64,000 nt of DNA, taken from positions 2,604,001-2,668,000 of the forward strand of contig JAVHKY010000013.1 in the NCBI GenBank assembly GCA_035079385.1, read 5' to 3'. A program made the translations under genes and the position numbers. Numbering within the stretch: position 1 is the first letter of the stretch; each line of letters starts with the position of its first letter. The DNA comes from Aspidiotus rigidus (taxonomy: Eukaryota; Arthropoda; Insecta; Hemiptera; Diaspididae). The notes beneath the pieces are model-generated. The model worked only from the letters and a program-made list of their open reading frames with translations, was not told where the DNA came from and did no database searches. Of this stretch, positions 20,906 to 32,057 are shown piece by piece.

Positions 20906-23825
20906 ATGCTATCGAGTATCATTATCGTAGTAGTTCCGATCTTCGTTACCTTGGGAATACTACGAAAATATCGAGAAAGCAAATGGGGTAAATTTCGAAG
21001 CCAAAAATCGCTCGCCGGTAAGGTGTTTTTGATCACAGGAGCCAATTCCGGTATTGGCAAGGAGACAACCCGTGGATTAGTCGAACGTCATGCGAAAGTT
21101 ATTATGGCGTGTCGCGATGTGAACAGCGCGAAAAAGGCGATCGCTGATATTCGTAAATCCACGTCGAATGGAGAAATGGTACTTAGTAAAAATTAGACGA
21201 ATATATTGTGCCCTACGCGGACGTTCTGTATTTTGAAAGTTATTCTGTTTTGTACTTCAGATTCCTTTATATGTTGATCTGCAATCGTTGGACTCCATAA
21301 AAACTTTCACAAATGTTGTGCTTCAAGATTTCCCTAAGATTCATGTACTCATCAATAATGCCGGGGTGTCGATGCCAGTCAGAGAACGACAATTAACCGA
21401 CGACGGTTTCGAGGTTCATTTTCAAGTCAACTATTTGGGTCATTTCCTACTTACTAAATTATTATTAGAACGGATGAAAGAATCTGCTCCTAGTCGGTAA
21501 GTAATTCGGGATATATTTTCGAGAATGTAATTCCTCTCTTCTCCGTACTGACGAGTTGATTTCTGTTATAGAATTGTAGTTGTATCGTCCTCTTTGCATG
21601 AGAGAGGTGTCATTGATTTTGAGAACCTTAATGGCGAAAAAGGATGGACATTGAAAGGCGTTATTAATCCACAGTACTGTAATACGAAGTTGATGGATAC
21701 GTATTTCGGCTACGAACTTCTGCAAAGATTGAAAAATACGGGTGTCTCTGTGTATACTTTATGTCCAGGATTTTGTAAAACTGGCTTGATGCGATACGCG
21801 TCAATTAAATGGTACCATTGGCCTGTATTGATTGTGGCAGCCTTCCTTTTCATGCGTACCGCTAAACAAGTAAGAAATTTAGTAAAAGAAACCGTGCATA
21901 AAGCTAACTGAATCTCGAGATAAGAATTATATCGAATCGAACGAAAATATGGAAGTTTGAAGAAATCAAGAGTTATGAGAGGTGTATTTCTTCTGAAAAG
22001 CAGAGAATAAAAAACTTGAAAGTATTGAAATACTGACGGATGTGTGTTTCTTTTAAAATTGACTAGTATTGTGATATTATCTCACGATTTCTTTTATGAA
22101 AGGTTTCGTCATGTCAGTCAGGTGAGGTTGAAACATAGAACATAGAGCGACAACAGCATTTCCAGGGGTAAAAATTATCTACATAACGCGTATTTCTCTT
22201 CGAGAAAATCTGTCTCCTATTTTTAGTTATAGCAGTAGTTGAGAAAGAAGAATTATTCCTTGAGGATGAGGATAAGATAGATGTTTTTAATAATTATTTA
22301 AATTTCGAATAATGTTTGAAGATCACCACCAAACCTAGAAACAAAACTAAAAGAAGTCTATAACACGAATGCGTTCCAAAATGTTACGGCACATGTTTTA
22401 GATAATGTATATTTCTTGAAGCGCGCACGCGATTTATCTTAAAATATTTATATGGTGTGTAATACATTATTTTTTGTCAAATCAAGAAATATACATTATC
22501 TAAAAGAAGTCTACTAAAAAAATTAAAAATGAAATTATAGATTCAGTATGAGCTAAGAATGAGGTAAAGTAATCCAAAGTTTGATAACGAAATGATCGAA
22601 GATTGATTCTTCGTAAATTGGATTTTCTGATAAGATACAATTCCTATCCGTTAGCATAGAGGGACGGAAATTACAGAAAAAAATAACCTCGAAGAAGAAT
22701 CTTCTTCTTTCTTTAAATTTAAAAAAGTAATTTTAGTAATGAGACACTTTTTTTCAATTGTGGTAAATGAAACTAATATGTACCGATGTCGTATGAAAGC
22801 TTCATTTATTTAAGTTTTTCAAAGAAAGTTCCCTCGAAGAGTAGATTTTATCTTCACCTTGTGCCCTGAGTTCCTGTTCGCAAACGTATTCAATTCTGAG
22901 AAACGTTGAGAAAAATCATGACAAAAGTGATTGAAAATCTTCACTTGTGCTTCTAATTGAGTAGAAGGCTTATAGATGAATAATCGACTGTCAAAATATC
23001 CTTAGATGAAAGAAATTCAGGTTTATCAATGAACAATCGAAGCTCACTCCTGGATTATTTATATTTTAGGGCTCAGCCGCGAACTAATCCGAACGGAATA
23101 TATCAACGTCACCACAGGATGTGAGATGAAATCGTTTACCGAGGCCTACTCGTATTTTTGACGACTTAATTGACATCTCGAGTGATTACTCAGCTGGTCT
23201 AATCTTTCTATTTTATGATAACTGACATTTGTCAGAGTGTACATGAAGAACGCGAGTGATATGAAAATCTACCGTGTATACTCGTAAATAACCTTGTAAC
23301 TAAAATTCACGCGGGCTATCATACTGTTTTGGAACCTTATTGTGGATATGCCGTATTATATGGGGAAGATTTGAATAAAATTGAAGTGTTCCAGATCATG
23401 TCTGGTTAAGTGCAATCTTGCAAAGGCATATCAAAACGCATGATATAATTTAATGATTGATAAAGAAAATAAATAAGCTTTGCCTCCTTTCCAATTGGAG
23501 ATAGATGTTTGAAAATTGAAAATGGTATACATAATAAAACTACCGAACAACAATCATAGAATTTGACCCACAGAAATCTTGACTTTCTGGGAAAGTTCTG
23601 TCTGAAAAATACTTGATAAATTATATTATTACTAATTGTAAATTATAATTTCAGGGGAGCCAAACCGTGTTACATTGTGCTGCAGCCGAAGAGCTAGAAA
23701 AACAAGATTATTGGCTCCAAAGAGATTGTAAAGCTTACCATTCGAAACATGATTTCAGTCCGGAAACTAGTCGAAAGTTGTGGGAGTACACTGAAGAACT
23801 GATCAACCGACACAAAAAAGTTTAA
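20906..23825 (+). CDS. short-chain dehydrogenase, retinol dehydrogenase 11-14-like
   Basis: Four coding exons: 20906-21178, 21261-21496, 21572-21869 and 23655-23825, joined in phases 0, 2 and 0, give 325 residues, the usual length. The N-terminus is a membrane anchor (SSIIIVVVPIFVTLGIL). The NAD(P) site is TGANSGIG (residues 44-51); NNAG is at 123-126, the catalytic region VVVSS at 172-176, YCNTK (Tyr204, Lys208) at 204-208, and CPGF at 233-236. The last exon gives the family C-terminus (CKAYHSKHDFSPETSRKLWE). These enzymes reduce or oxidise retinoids and other lipophilic carbonyls at the ER or mitochondrial membrane; the substrate here is unknown. Intron 3 is about 1.8 kb and contains a hairpin at 22396-22505 and a possible alternative 3' end. 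All catalytic residues are present. Confidence 0.92.
22006..22011 (+). promoter_or_regulatory. AATAAA in SDR intron 3 (possible intronic poly(A) signal)
   Basis: If exon 3 is not spliced at 21869, the frame reads 13 more codons to TGA at 21909-21911. This AATAAA follows 95 bases later. It could produce a shortened 282-residue isoform lacking the last exon. Confidence 0.35.
22396..22505. repeat. perfect 24-bp inverted repeat in SDR intron 3
   Basis: Bases 22396-22419 and 22482-22505 are exact reverse complements around a 62-base loop. The arms are AT-rich (TTTTAGATAATGTATATTTC at the left start). Confidence 0.75.
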
Positions 23826-24541
23826 TAATTCTTCGTACTTGTAGGTAGAACAAATTTTTGTTAGATTTAAACCAGATGTTGTAGGTGTTAATTTCAATGT
23901 TCATTACCCGTTAAGTTAGTATCCATAAAACTGTAATATATTTTCACTTACTATGTTTTGCAGACTTTAAATTTTAAATTATCTATTTTTTTTCATCGTA
24001 GTTAGAGATAGTTTGATTAAATTTATATTATTGTAGCATTCAGATTTCGCCGATCTTCGCGAATAAGTTGTGATTTCTTTTCTTCGTTACCAGAATTACT
24101 TTCTTTTTTTTATCTACGCGCAATATTTTATAGTAACTTTATTGAATCGCGTAATTATAATTTACTTTAACGAAACTAATACTATAATATAATTTTGTAA
24201 GTTCATCATGTTATTTCTGTAAACGAAGTCCAATGCTACTCAAAAAAGAAAATTTTGATCAATATTTTTTGCATTTTTTTCAAATATTGAATACTGATTT
24301 TGTAGTAGTATTTGATTAATTGAACGTTATCGTCGTGCCTATGCTGTTTATTCAAGTGTGTTCGTGAATGATCAACGGACTCGCTACTCTTTTGTGCCGT
24401 ATAACGACAATCACTCGGATACGAGATACCCCGCGTCTATTCTTCGGGGATTTTGCTATGTCAGTTTTGCTTGTTGAGAGACTGTGTGAACGAGCACGCA
24501 GTAAATCAATCCGTAACAATTTTCACTGTAATTCGTAATTT

Positions 24542-24556
24542 ATGAGAAGTTTTTAA
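24542..24556 (+). promoter_or_regulatory. four-codon upstream ORF of gene A
   Basis: ATGAGAAGTTTTTAA: its stop codon ends one base before the main ATG at 24558. Gene B has an equally placed three-codon ORF. Short uORFs this close to the start can tune re-initiation, but whether the transcript includes it is inferred. Confidence 0.45.
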
Positions 24557-24557
24557 A

Positions 24558-26606
24558 ATGTTGAAAAACTCAACAAGACGTTCTCTTACGTTTGTTTACA
24601 TACTGACGTTACTGTGCCCTGGTCAGGTGAGTATTGTGCCAATATCCGGGCCCATAATAGCATATAAATCGGTTACGAGACGACAGTCTTACGACAGGCT
24701 GGCTTAGAAAAGACTCGGTAATTGAAGCTTCATATGAAATATTTGCAGATAACTGCCCTCTTCCTAAATCCAGCGACGAATCAAGCATCGGCAACGGTGA
24801 CCGAAACAAATGAGGAAAACTCGTCTGATGATTTCTCGTTGCTGTCATGGATTCTTGGCGAATCCCCAACTGCGGAAGAGACACAAGAGGTGAATTTCGT
24901 CTCCGCTCAATTAGATCAATCAATTAATGAAGAATTAAGTCTCACTTCCGAGCGCTCCGTCATTCTGCGCAGACGTTCACCCGATGATCCCCCGGCAGAC
25001 TCTTCAACTCCATGGTACACGTATTTTTCTCAATTATGGCCTATGATCCAAGGCGCCGTGGTAAAAAGTGAAGATCAAACAGCGAATTTCCAATCAGACC
25101 AACTCAATAAAGAGCTGACGAACGCTTTAATGTCTCCTACTCCTCCGGGGGCTGATCCATTCGCCATGAACGATAAAACGAACGCGAAAGACCCGGGCAC
25201 TATTAACGGAATGACGCCGATAGAAATTTTCCAATATTATATGCCGGACGGGCAATCGGAGGATGCGGTTATGGCGGTGTACAGTTGGTGGAATGACCCC
25301 GCCAACACTAATTACGTTAGAGCTATAGTGATTTGTTGGAAAGTCGTCGCGTTTTGTACACCGGGACTGGGAATTATCGAGCAAATAAACTTCACGGTTG
25401 CGGTCACGAAGCTTATCTGGAAGACGACGAAAATGTATTGCGAAGGATCAGATATGGGTGACATTACTGTGGCTATATTACCGGATTTGGCTTATCTTAT
25501 AATAATGGTGAGGAGTAATCGAAGAAATTCGAAGTTTTAGCGAGAAAAAGTCGTAATTAGCTGTACTTTCACGGTTTTCCTTTGCAAAAAGGACTTTGTT
25601 ATTGTCACTGATTCTGATTTTTTGTTTTTCAGTATCGTCGAGATGAAGAATATGTATCCGAACACACATTAAAATTGGTTCGTATTTTTTTTCTTATTAC
25701 AGATTTATTGATACAGGGCTAGCAACTATAGGTAGTCTTGACTAAGTGACTTTATTTTTGACGTTCAACTGATCCAATGAATATGACATGTGAATAACTG
25801 CTGTTTCAAGAGCTACCTACATTATTAACTTGAATTTCATACCATTATAAAATGATTCAAAAAGTCGTTCAATATTGCGTATTAAATAATTGGGAGATTA
25901 TTATATTATGTTTGATTAAAACGAGCGTCAGCAATGTGATGTAAACTCGTGTATCGTTCAGATTTACGGCGTGAGTCATTTTAATGTACCTAATTATATG
26001 CGTCAATTGTTGCAGGGCCAAGCTGTAGATATAAGTACTATGGATACTCCTGACTTCGTAAAATATATCCATTCGCTACAATTCCCTGCATTACCCGAAG
26101 ACAAAGAAGCTGAACTACGTGCGGATGTGACTTCCATGATAGATAAATACTACAAAAATTCCGAAATAATGGCCGAAAATCAAAAAGAGTATATGATAGA
26201 TGTCATATTGAATGTGACCAAATTCTTGTCTTTTTTTGTAAGTATGGGGAAAAAATACCCGAGGCCCCAAATTTTTTCAATAAATGTTAGGAACCGGATT
26301 CTATTAAAATTACGGATTTATAATTTCGGTTGTAAAACGTGAAGAAATTACGACCAAAACAAGGTCATACAGTATTTTATACAATCTTTCTCTCGAAGTC
26401 CCATTGATTGTAAGATTTTTTTGAGCTCACAATTCTTTTTCTATTTTAGTTTATCAATGAACTAGGTTAGCATGTACACGGTCTCATAAGATTTCTCTTC
26501 TTTTTTTCCGTAGAAACCACAAGGTTCTATCAAAACAACTCCAAGTGATGCTGTTCGCGAAAAAATATTCACAAACGCGTACGCCAGTGTTATGGGTGGA
26601 ATGTAA
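24558..26606 (+). CDS. gene A: predicted secreted protein, unrecognised family (paralogue of gene B)
   Basis: Five exons: 24558-24626, 24749-25507, 25633-25677, 26016-26237 and 26514-26606. All introns are phase 0; the product is 395 residues. Exon 1 is signal-peptide-like (hydrophobic FVYILTLLCPG after a basic N-terminus). Exon 2 begins with an acidic, Ser/Thr-rich region and has a tribasic site (ILRRRSPDD, about residue 99-107) that could be a proprotein cleavage point. It ends in a hydrophobic module with TPGLG and WKTTKMY (about 223-255). Exon 3 is a 15-codon micro-exon. Exon 4 is acidic and helical (DISTMDTPDF...LPEDKEAEL). Exon 5 gives the short tail. Modules from PGLG onward match gene B in order and spacing. 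I do not recognise the family and assign no function. The donor after exon 3 (GTTCGT) is weak. AATAAA follows at 26688. Confidence 0.75.
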
Positions 26607-26687
26607 CTCTTGAGAGTGGGTATAAATGAAAAAAATTGACGAGTTGAATCTTCATCATCGGATTCTGATAATGTACCTAGTCGTAAA

Positions 26688-26693
26688 AATAAA
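26688..26693 (+). promoter_or_regulatory. poly(A) signal AATAAA for gene A
   Basis: Canonical hexamer 82 bases after the stop codon of gene A. Confidence 0.5.
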
Positions 26694-28743
26694 GATACGC
26701 GTTTTTTTAAAATTTTATATCAAGAAGAAAAGCTGCTTTTGAATATCAATAAAGAGAAAGTCATTGAGAACACGGCAAAAAAGAAATTCAGTCTAAAAAG
26801 TTCTTTGTAGCATTTTCATGATTTGAGTAGTAAATTCGTACGGCTTATTTGACGCATAGAAATCATCCATTTAAAAAAGAAAAAGTAATAATGTAGAAAA
26901 ATGGTATAGCCTGTATGAACAAATGTGAAAACAGAACTTTTCGAATATAAATAATTGTTTTTATTATTTTTTAAAGAAATATGCTGTTACTTGCCTTTAA
27001 AATCATGTTTCTGTTAAAGATAGATTGGATTTTAAGAAAAACACGGATGTGTTTTCATTTATCATAACGTCTAGCAGAATAATACAGCTGTCTAAATTAA
27101 AAAAAAGGAAGTTCCTATGTAATTTTCGGTAATTCTGAAAATCTTATGCGACAGATTCATCGTTCCTTGAAATTTGTGTAGCTTCCGCTGAGACAAGTAC
27201 AAATGACGACGCTCTTTTTGTTCAAAAAAAAAAAAAATTATGATTCATTTGTTCAACTTCCTCAGATTCCAGCTTTATAACATTATATTTTATCGGTCTT
27301 AATAGCTCGCAAGATTTACGACCAAATCTTAAAACGTTGATAAAGAGATAACATAGCGAACATTTTCACATCTATGCTAGTTTAATTCATTTTTTACGAG
27401 TGTTAGTCAGAGAACGATTATTCCTATTCTTTTGAAAATTTTAATGACGAAAACGTAGAGAATTTCGTCTGGTGAAGATAACGCAATAAAATTTAGAAAT
27501 AGCAGTTACTTATCCAAAAATTATGTGAAGGTTGTTGTATAGAAGATGCGCGTAAAATTCATCATTGGTTTGATATACAAGTATAATACGGATACAAATT
27601 AATTACCTACCCGGTAAAGGAAGTAATTTTGTACCACATATCGTTGGAAACTCCGGCATGTATTCAAACTAGATGTTGTTCTTTTTTTCCTTCTTCCAAA
27701 GATGAAAATAAGTTGGAGTTAGGAATTGGGTCATTCTGGTGTTGCGGATACAAAATATAAATAACTATATCCAACGGAAGAAAACCTAGCGAGGAAAGTG
27801 AGGATAAACACAGAAGATTTGGTCTCAAATGCTTGCCCAGTGTAACCGTTTGAGGGATGAACGAAGGACATCGTTAAGGAGATTCCAAGACTTTGTCGAC
27901 GTCAAACGTCAAATCGACCAAGAATTTAGTCTGTGCCGTAATTGCGTCGATGTATTGTCGGAAACGACCTCCAGGTCCAATAAATGTCAACTTCATTTTG
28001 ACTCATTTTCCACGTCTATTTTGAGTCGGTTTTCCCAAATTTTTGTTGACCCAATATCAACTATTTTGTTGCCTCCATTGCAAGTTAATTTTTGGCTTTC
28101 TGGTTTTGTGCGCTGGTCGACTACAAGTCGACGTTAATCCGGAGTTGATGTACCGTCACCGCCCCGAAACGTTCTGTGTGTTTGGTGATTTCACTTCTCG
28201 CAGACGAAATACGTAGTCCGAATTACGTATGGAAGTGGGCAAAAGAGGAGCTCAGTTCAGGTCGACCAGTGCAACGATGGGCCAATGGACACAATGTCAA
28301 CGTCAATATTTGGTCAACTCCCTTATCTAATGCTAAGTATTTGACTTATTATTGACCTTGAATCTGAAATCCCATCAAATTGTGCAGCCAGAGATGAGAT
28401 GGCTTACTCAAATAGGAGAGTTTATTTCAGGTTACGCGTTCGCTGCTCATTAAGAGCGCATCATCACTATTAGAAAATGTATTATTTTCCCCTGTGTCTA
28501 GTTTTTTGCCAATGAGTGACACGTGTGATCGTCATTACCGAGTGAAAGAACTCAAAGACATGAGAGGACAGAAGGACGAGGACCAAAGACTAGAGAGTAC
28601 GCAAGGATATCGTATGAATTATGTGAGATGACTCGAATCTTTTACATTTTCTTAATTGCCACTATCAGAATTTTCCCCGTAAAATATCGATTTCATCTGT
28701 TTGAAGCGTGATCATCGAGGAATGATGGACAGTTAATTTCTCT
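26694..28743. other. intergenic between genes A and B, first part
   Basis: No supported gene. The ORF at 27829-28137 lies in a stretch rich in GTCGA/TCGAC words (27890-28310) and has no recognisable domain. The same word bias appears in gene B intron 4 (33960-34700). Confidence 0.4.
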
Positions 28744-28910
28744 AGCAGGGAACCCGCTATCGCTTTTATTGGGGGACATTCTCAGGAAATTTCCTCGAGC
28801 GCGTCCGAAATTAATGACGTCATCTTTGAGAAAATGTCCAGATACTTTAAATATTTTCGCCCTGCGTTCCTCGTTTAACTTCGTTAAGGAAGCCGTCGTT
28901 TTTTGACGTG
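28744..28910. repeat. dispersed hairpin-ended repeat family, second subfamily, copy 4
   Basis: The left end reads AGCAGGGAACCCGCTATC and then TTTTATTGGGGG, like 46248-46280. The right end is the family block CCCTGCGTTCCTCGTTTAAC followed by TTCGTTAAGGAAGCCGTCG. Confidence 0.65.
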
Positions 28911-29039
28911 TAAGTAAATCTGAGGAGAGGGTTCAAGGACGTTTACTGTTCTGTATCATTCAACATGATCATGATTGTACCGTACATACTATGGTATAGT
29001 ACAGATAATACGTAAGCATAATAATAATCTCATGTACTC

Positions 29040-29440
29040 TCGAGTCGATGACTCTGCAAATATTGGGTTTCATAGTTTAGATAATGTTATGTCTTTGAGT
29101 TGGGGGTCAGTCACGCTTAATGACGTCTCAATGACCTTGACCTACCTTAGGGGCTTGGAAAAATGTCGACCTTCATTATACTATAGGCCCAATATACAGC
29201 ATACTAGACTTATCTTAACTGAGGCCTAATAATACTAGGCCTAAATTCGGCTGCTATAGTAGGTTTAGCCTTCATTAAATAGGCCTAATATACAGTATAC
29301 TAGCCTTATACTAGACTAAGAAGGAGGGCGAACAAGCAAAGCGAGTAAACTCTCAAAAGCTAGTTAGTTTAAAATATTTTATACCAGACCAAGAAGGGAG
29401 GAGAACGAGTAGAGCGAGTGAGCCCGTAAAAGCTTATTGG
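29040..29440. repeat. part of the dispersed repeat family plus a local tandem duplication
   Basis: Contains a family unit (GGGGCTTGGAAAAATGTCGA) and the TACTAG/AGGCCTA-rich segment that also precedes the right end of the copies at 35749 and 63283. Two similar ~70-base segments follow (29311-29360 and 29385-29440; AGAAGGAGG...GCGAGTAAAC and AGAAGGGAGG...GCGAGTGAGC). Confidence 0.5.
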
Positions 29441-30661
29441 GAAGGGTTCACAATGGCTGTAAGTTTAGGTTGATACAAGAATGAACCGAAAGTCTTAAGC
29501 TGAAGCTTGAGTCAATGACGATTGGCTTGACATCCCTGGTCGCACGTTGAAATCAGTAGACACAGATTTATATGGACGCTCATTGGAAAAAACGAAAAAA
29601 TTCCAATTCAATGAGTAGGCCTACACAATTTTCTTTTTTCTAAGCCCAATTTTATTAAAATTGGTGCAGTAGGTACAAGAGGAGTTATCATTAAAACTCA
29701 GATGGGTGACAAAGTGCGGCACAGTAACACCGCACTAATGAATATGAACCACCCAAAAACGTCGTCAATAAGAATCCACTGCGCGCTGTTGTCATTTTCT
29801 AATTTCCTGCCTTATTTATAAAAAATGTCGTGCTTGAGTCTTTTGCTGACAAGTCCAAAGCGTCAATTCAAACCGAGCATCCGCTAGAATCGCTGTGATA
29901 GATAAAAATGATGATAAACAAAAGAGGTATCAAGGAGGTTTTTGGTAAAAGTATGTGTAGTGAAATTTTAATTTTCCAGAAAAACATTTGTAAATTGATC
30001 GTTTTCCCCTTGTATATGTGATTATTTCCATCAAATGAAGCTCTGAACACCAGTACAGAGACTTGATATTACAAAATGATTTTCATAAGTATTCCACAAT
30101 ACGTCTAACAGGCTCTAACGACCTCCGCGATGCTAGCGCTGCCCGGTTCAAATGCAAGTGTGGGAGGAGTTACAGAGGTATTGTGGTGTTCAAATTACAA
30201 GATTGAAGCATGTAGAAAGTACAAAACTGTTCAGCGTTTTAGTACCGTGGTTTTAATTGTAAGCAATTGTTTTTCTTTAACTATGCATAATAATATGGAC
30301 TAGCAGCGCGTCTTTGGAAAACGGCATGATAGGAAGGAGCCACGTATAGGCAATTGAATGTCCTGCTTGGTTGCAACCTAATGCTGTCAATAAATGACTA
30401 CTGCCTTTTCTTCATTTATTATCAAGCATTCTTCTTTGTGTGATATTTGTAAGATAACTGCGACGAGAGTCTTCATGTGAAGGACCGCATTTTACATAGT
30501 GTTTGTAGAACCTAGTACCCTGCATGATCTTGAGTAAGCGTAACACTCGATGTTGAGCCCTACTTTTTACCGCTTGGCACAGTCCACACATTATCGGAAC
30601 TCATGATGAGTAATGAGTGAGTGAGGTGTAAGTAGAGCACTAATATTGAAAAAGGGGTTTC
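29441..30661. other. intergenic, includes a worn repeat also seen near 19.3 kb
   Basis: About 29580-29800 is the second copy of the repeat described for 19290-19560. No gene or RNA was recognised in the rest. Confidence 0.4.
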
Positions 30662-30905
30662 CAAATGTACAAATCTACTTTATTAGTTGCTTTTACAAGA
30701 GTACTTTCGGGTGTTATCCCATCATCAGTTGTGTCGCAACTGGAGAACAAGGCCTTAACCATGAGTTTTTATAGTATAACACTGTGATCTTATTGGCTAT
30801 AACAATGCTGTGTTGTGACTGGTTCACTTCTTAGAAACTTATTCTTACAATAATATCACATTGTGTTCTTATTGGCTAAAGCATACTGCTTATCAGTTGC
30901 ACGAA
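30662..30905 (-). mobile_element. solo terminal repeat of a Penelope-like element
   Basis: This segment aligns along its whole length with 42255-42490, the terminal part of the Penelope element at 42-45 kb. Shared phrases are TCTACTTTATTAGTTGCTTT, CCATCATCAGTTGTGTCGCA, CTTATTGGCTATAACAATGC and AAACTTATTCTTACAATAAT. The minus strand carries a hammerhead-like core (see 30686-30740). Confidence 0.7.
30686..30740 (-). ncRNA. hammerhead-like ribozyme motif in Penelope terminal repeat (copy 1)
   Basis: On the minus strand, 5' to 3': stem I strand GTTGC-GAC-ACAA, core CTGATGA, stem II TGGGATAACACCC (GGG/CCC), core GAAA, very short stem III around self-complementary AGTACT, expected cleavage after C (between 30699 and 30698), then TTGT-AAAA-GCAAC. 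TTGT pairs with ACAA and GCAAC with GTTGC. This is the order of a type I hammerhead with a minimal stem III, the form known from Penelope-like elements. One extra U lies between the core and stem II. Activity is inferred, not shown. Confidence 0.7.
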
Positions 30906-31018
30906 TAAAGATTGAATTGCGTTGCAAAGGTTCGGCGTTGACGAGTCTGCTTGATCCCGATGCGTAGTCAAGTTCGGTAAGAATTGAAAATGTGACTTGC
31001 GATGAGAAAAGGATGCTC

Positions 31019-31101
31019 GTTGCCCACTGACAGGAATACCATTTCTCTTTGATTAGATATCCAATCAGAGAGAAATGATGTTCTTGCGCCAATGGGCAAA
31101 G
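31019..31101. repeat. imperfect 38-bp hairpin, pre-miRNA-sized
   Basis: Left arm from TTGCCCACTGACAGGAATAC (31020) and right arm ending GCGCCAATGGGCAA (31099) fold back around GATATCC at the centre, with a few mismatches. The inner stem is CATTTCTCTTTGATT against AATCAGAGAGAAATG. Confidence 0.6.
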
Positions 31102-32044
31102 ACGTTCGAGAGATTTGATAAAGTCATTGAAGTTAACCTGACCTTTTGGGCTAGAATTCCTAAGGAAAAAGGACTTCAAAAAAATTAAACGGGTCTTGAC
31201 AATAATACTAGAATGGCTCGAAAAAATTTCAACTGAAGAACAAACAGGAAGTATAAGGTAAGCTGTTTAAAGGACTTGAAAAAATTTTGCAACCTTGACG
31301 ATGCAGAAAAAAAGGTGGCGTCAATTGACCTATTTAAGAGATTCAAAATAATTTCAATGTACAAACTAATTTATGACAATAAAGAAACTAATTACAGGGT
31401 GCCTCAAGAACAGAGGCAGTAGCTAGCTAAGCCGATAGATTTAATGAAATAAATTTCAATGACTCGTAATTTTTTAATTCTACCACACCTTTGACCTGCT
31501 TTAAGGCTTTAAAAATTTTTTCCTTGGGATTCCATAGATACAGATAGTGAGTTTTGGAAAGATAATTCGGTTTTTTTTTTAATGCGATAGTTTGTCTATC
31601 CTACACTGAATTATATTTTTATAACTTACATTCCTCTCGCCGACCTATTATTCGTTTCAACACCACTTTTTCTTCGTTGGGATGCATTCCACTTCATATT
31701 CTTTTATTTATTTCTTTTGTAATTCGTCATAACAACAGGATTCAAAATAATTATGTATAATTCGCGTGAAAACATAAATAGGACAGTCGGCTGCACTTGT
31801 TTCCAAATCAAAGAGCAGTGAATGTATTATTGTAAAATATTCAAACTCGCGAATTAATAAAAAAAATAATAATAAAAAAAAAAAACATTAAAAATATTTG
31901 TTCAACTGTGTTTGAATGAAGTAGGTAATGGCTGTTACCGTGAAAGATAGCCAAAAATTACCATTACTAATGATGCTCATGGCGTTGAGCTTAAGATCAA
32001 ATATTGTGGATTGATTTTTTGTGCGCGCATTATTTATATTTCAG
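31102..32044. other. upstream region of gene B
   Basis: No gene seen. A few worn internal units of the dispersed repeat occur (31185-31330; GGACTTGAAAAAATTTTGCA). A plausible acceptor (TTATATTTCAG) ends at 32044, so the gene B transcript may have a non-coding first exon further upstream. Confidence 0.4.
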
Positions 32045-32056
32045 ATGGATATTTAA
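32045..32056 (+). promoter_or_regulatory. three-codon upstream ORF of gene B
   Basis: ATGGATATTTAA: as in gene A, the TAA is followed by a single A and then the main ATG. It directly follows a possible acceptor AG, so it would be the first codons of that exon. Confidence 0.45.
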
Positions 32057-32057
32057 A

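Noticed and set aside
27829..28137. 102-codon ORF with Arg-rich start
   Set aside because: Sits in a GTCGA-word-rich stretch that also occurs non-coding at 34 kb; no domain or splice support.
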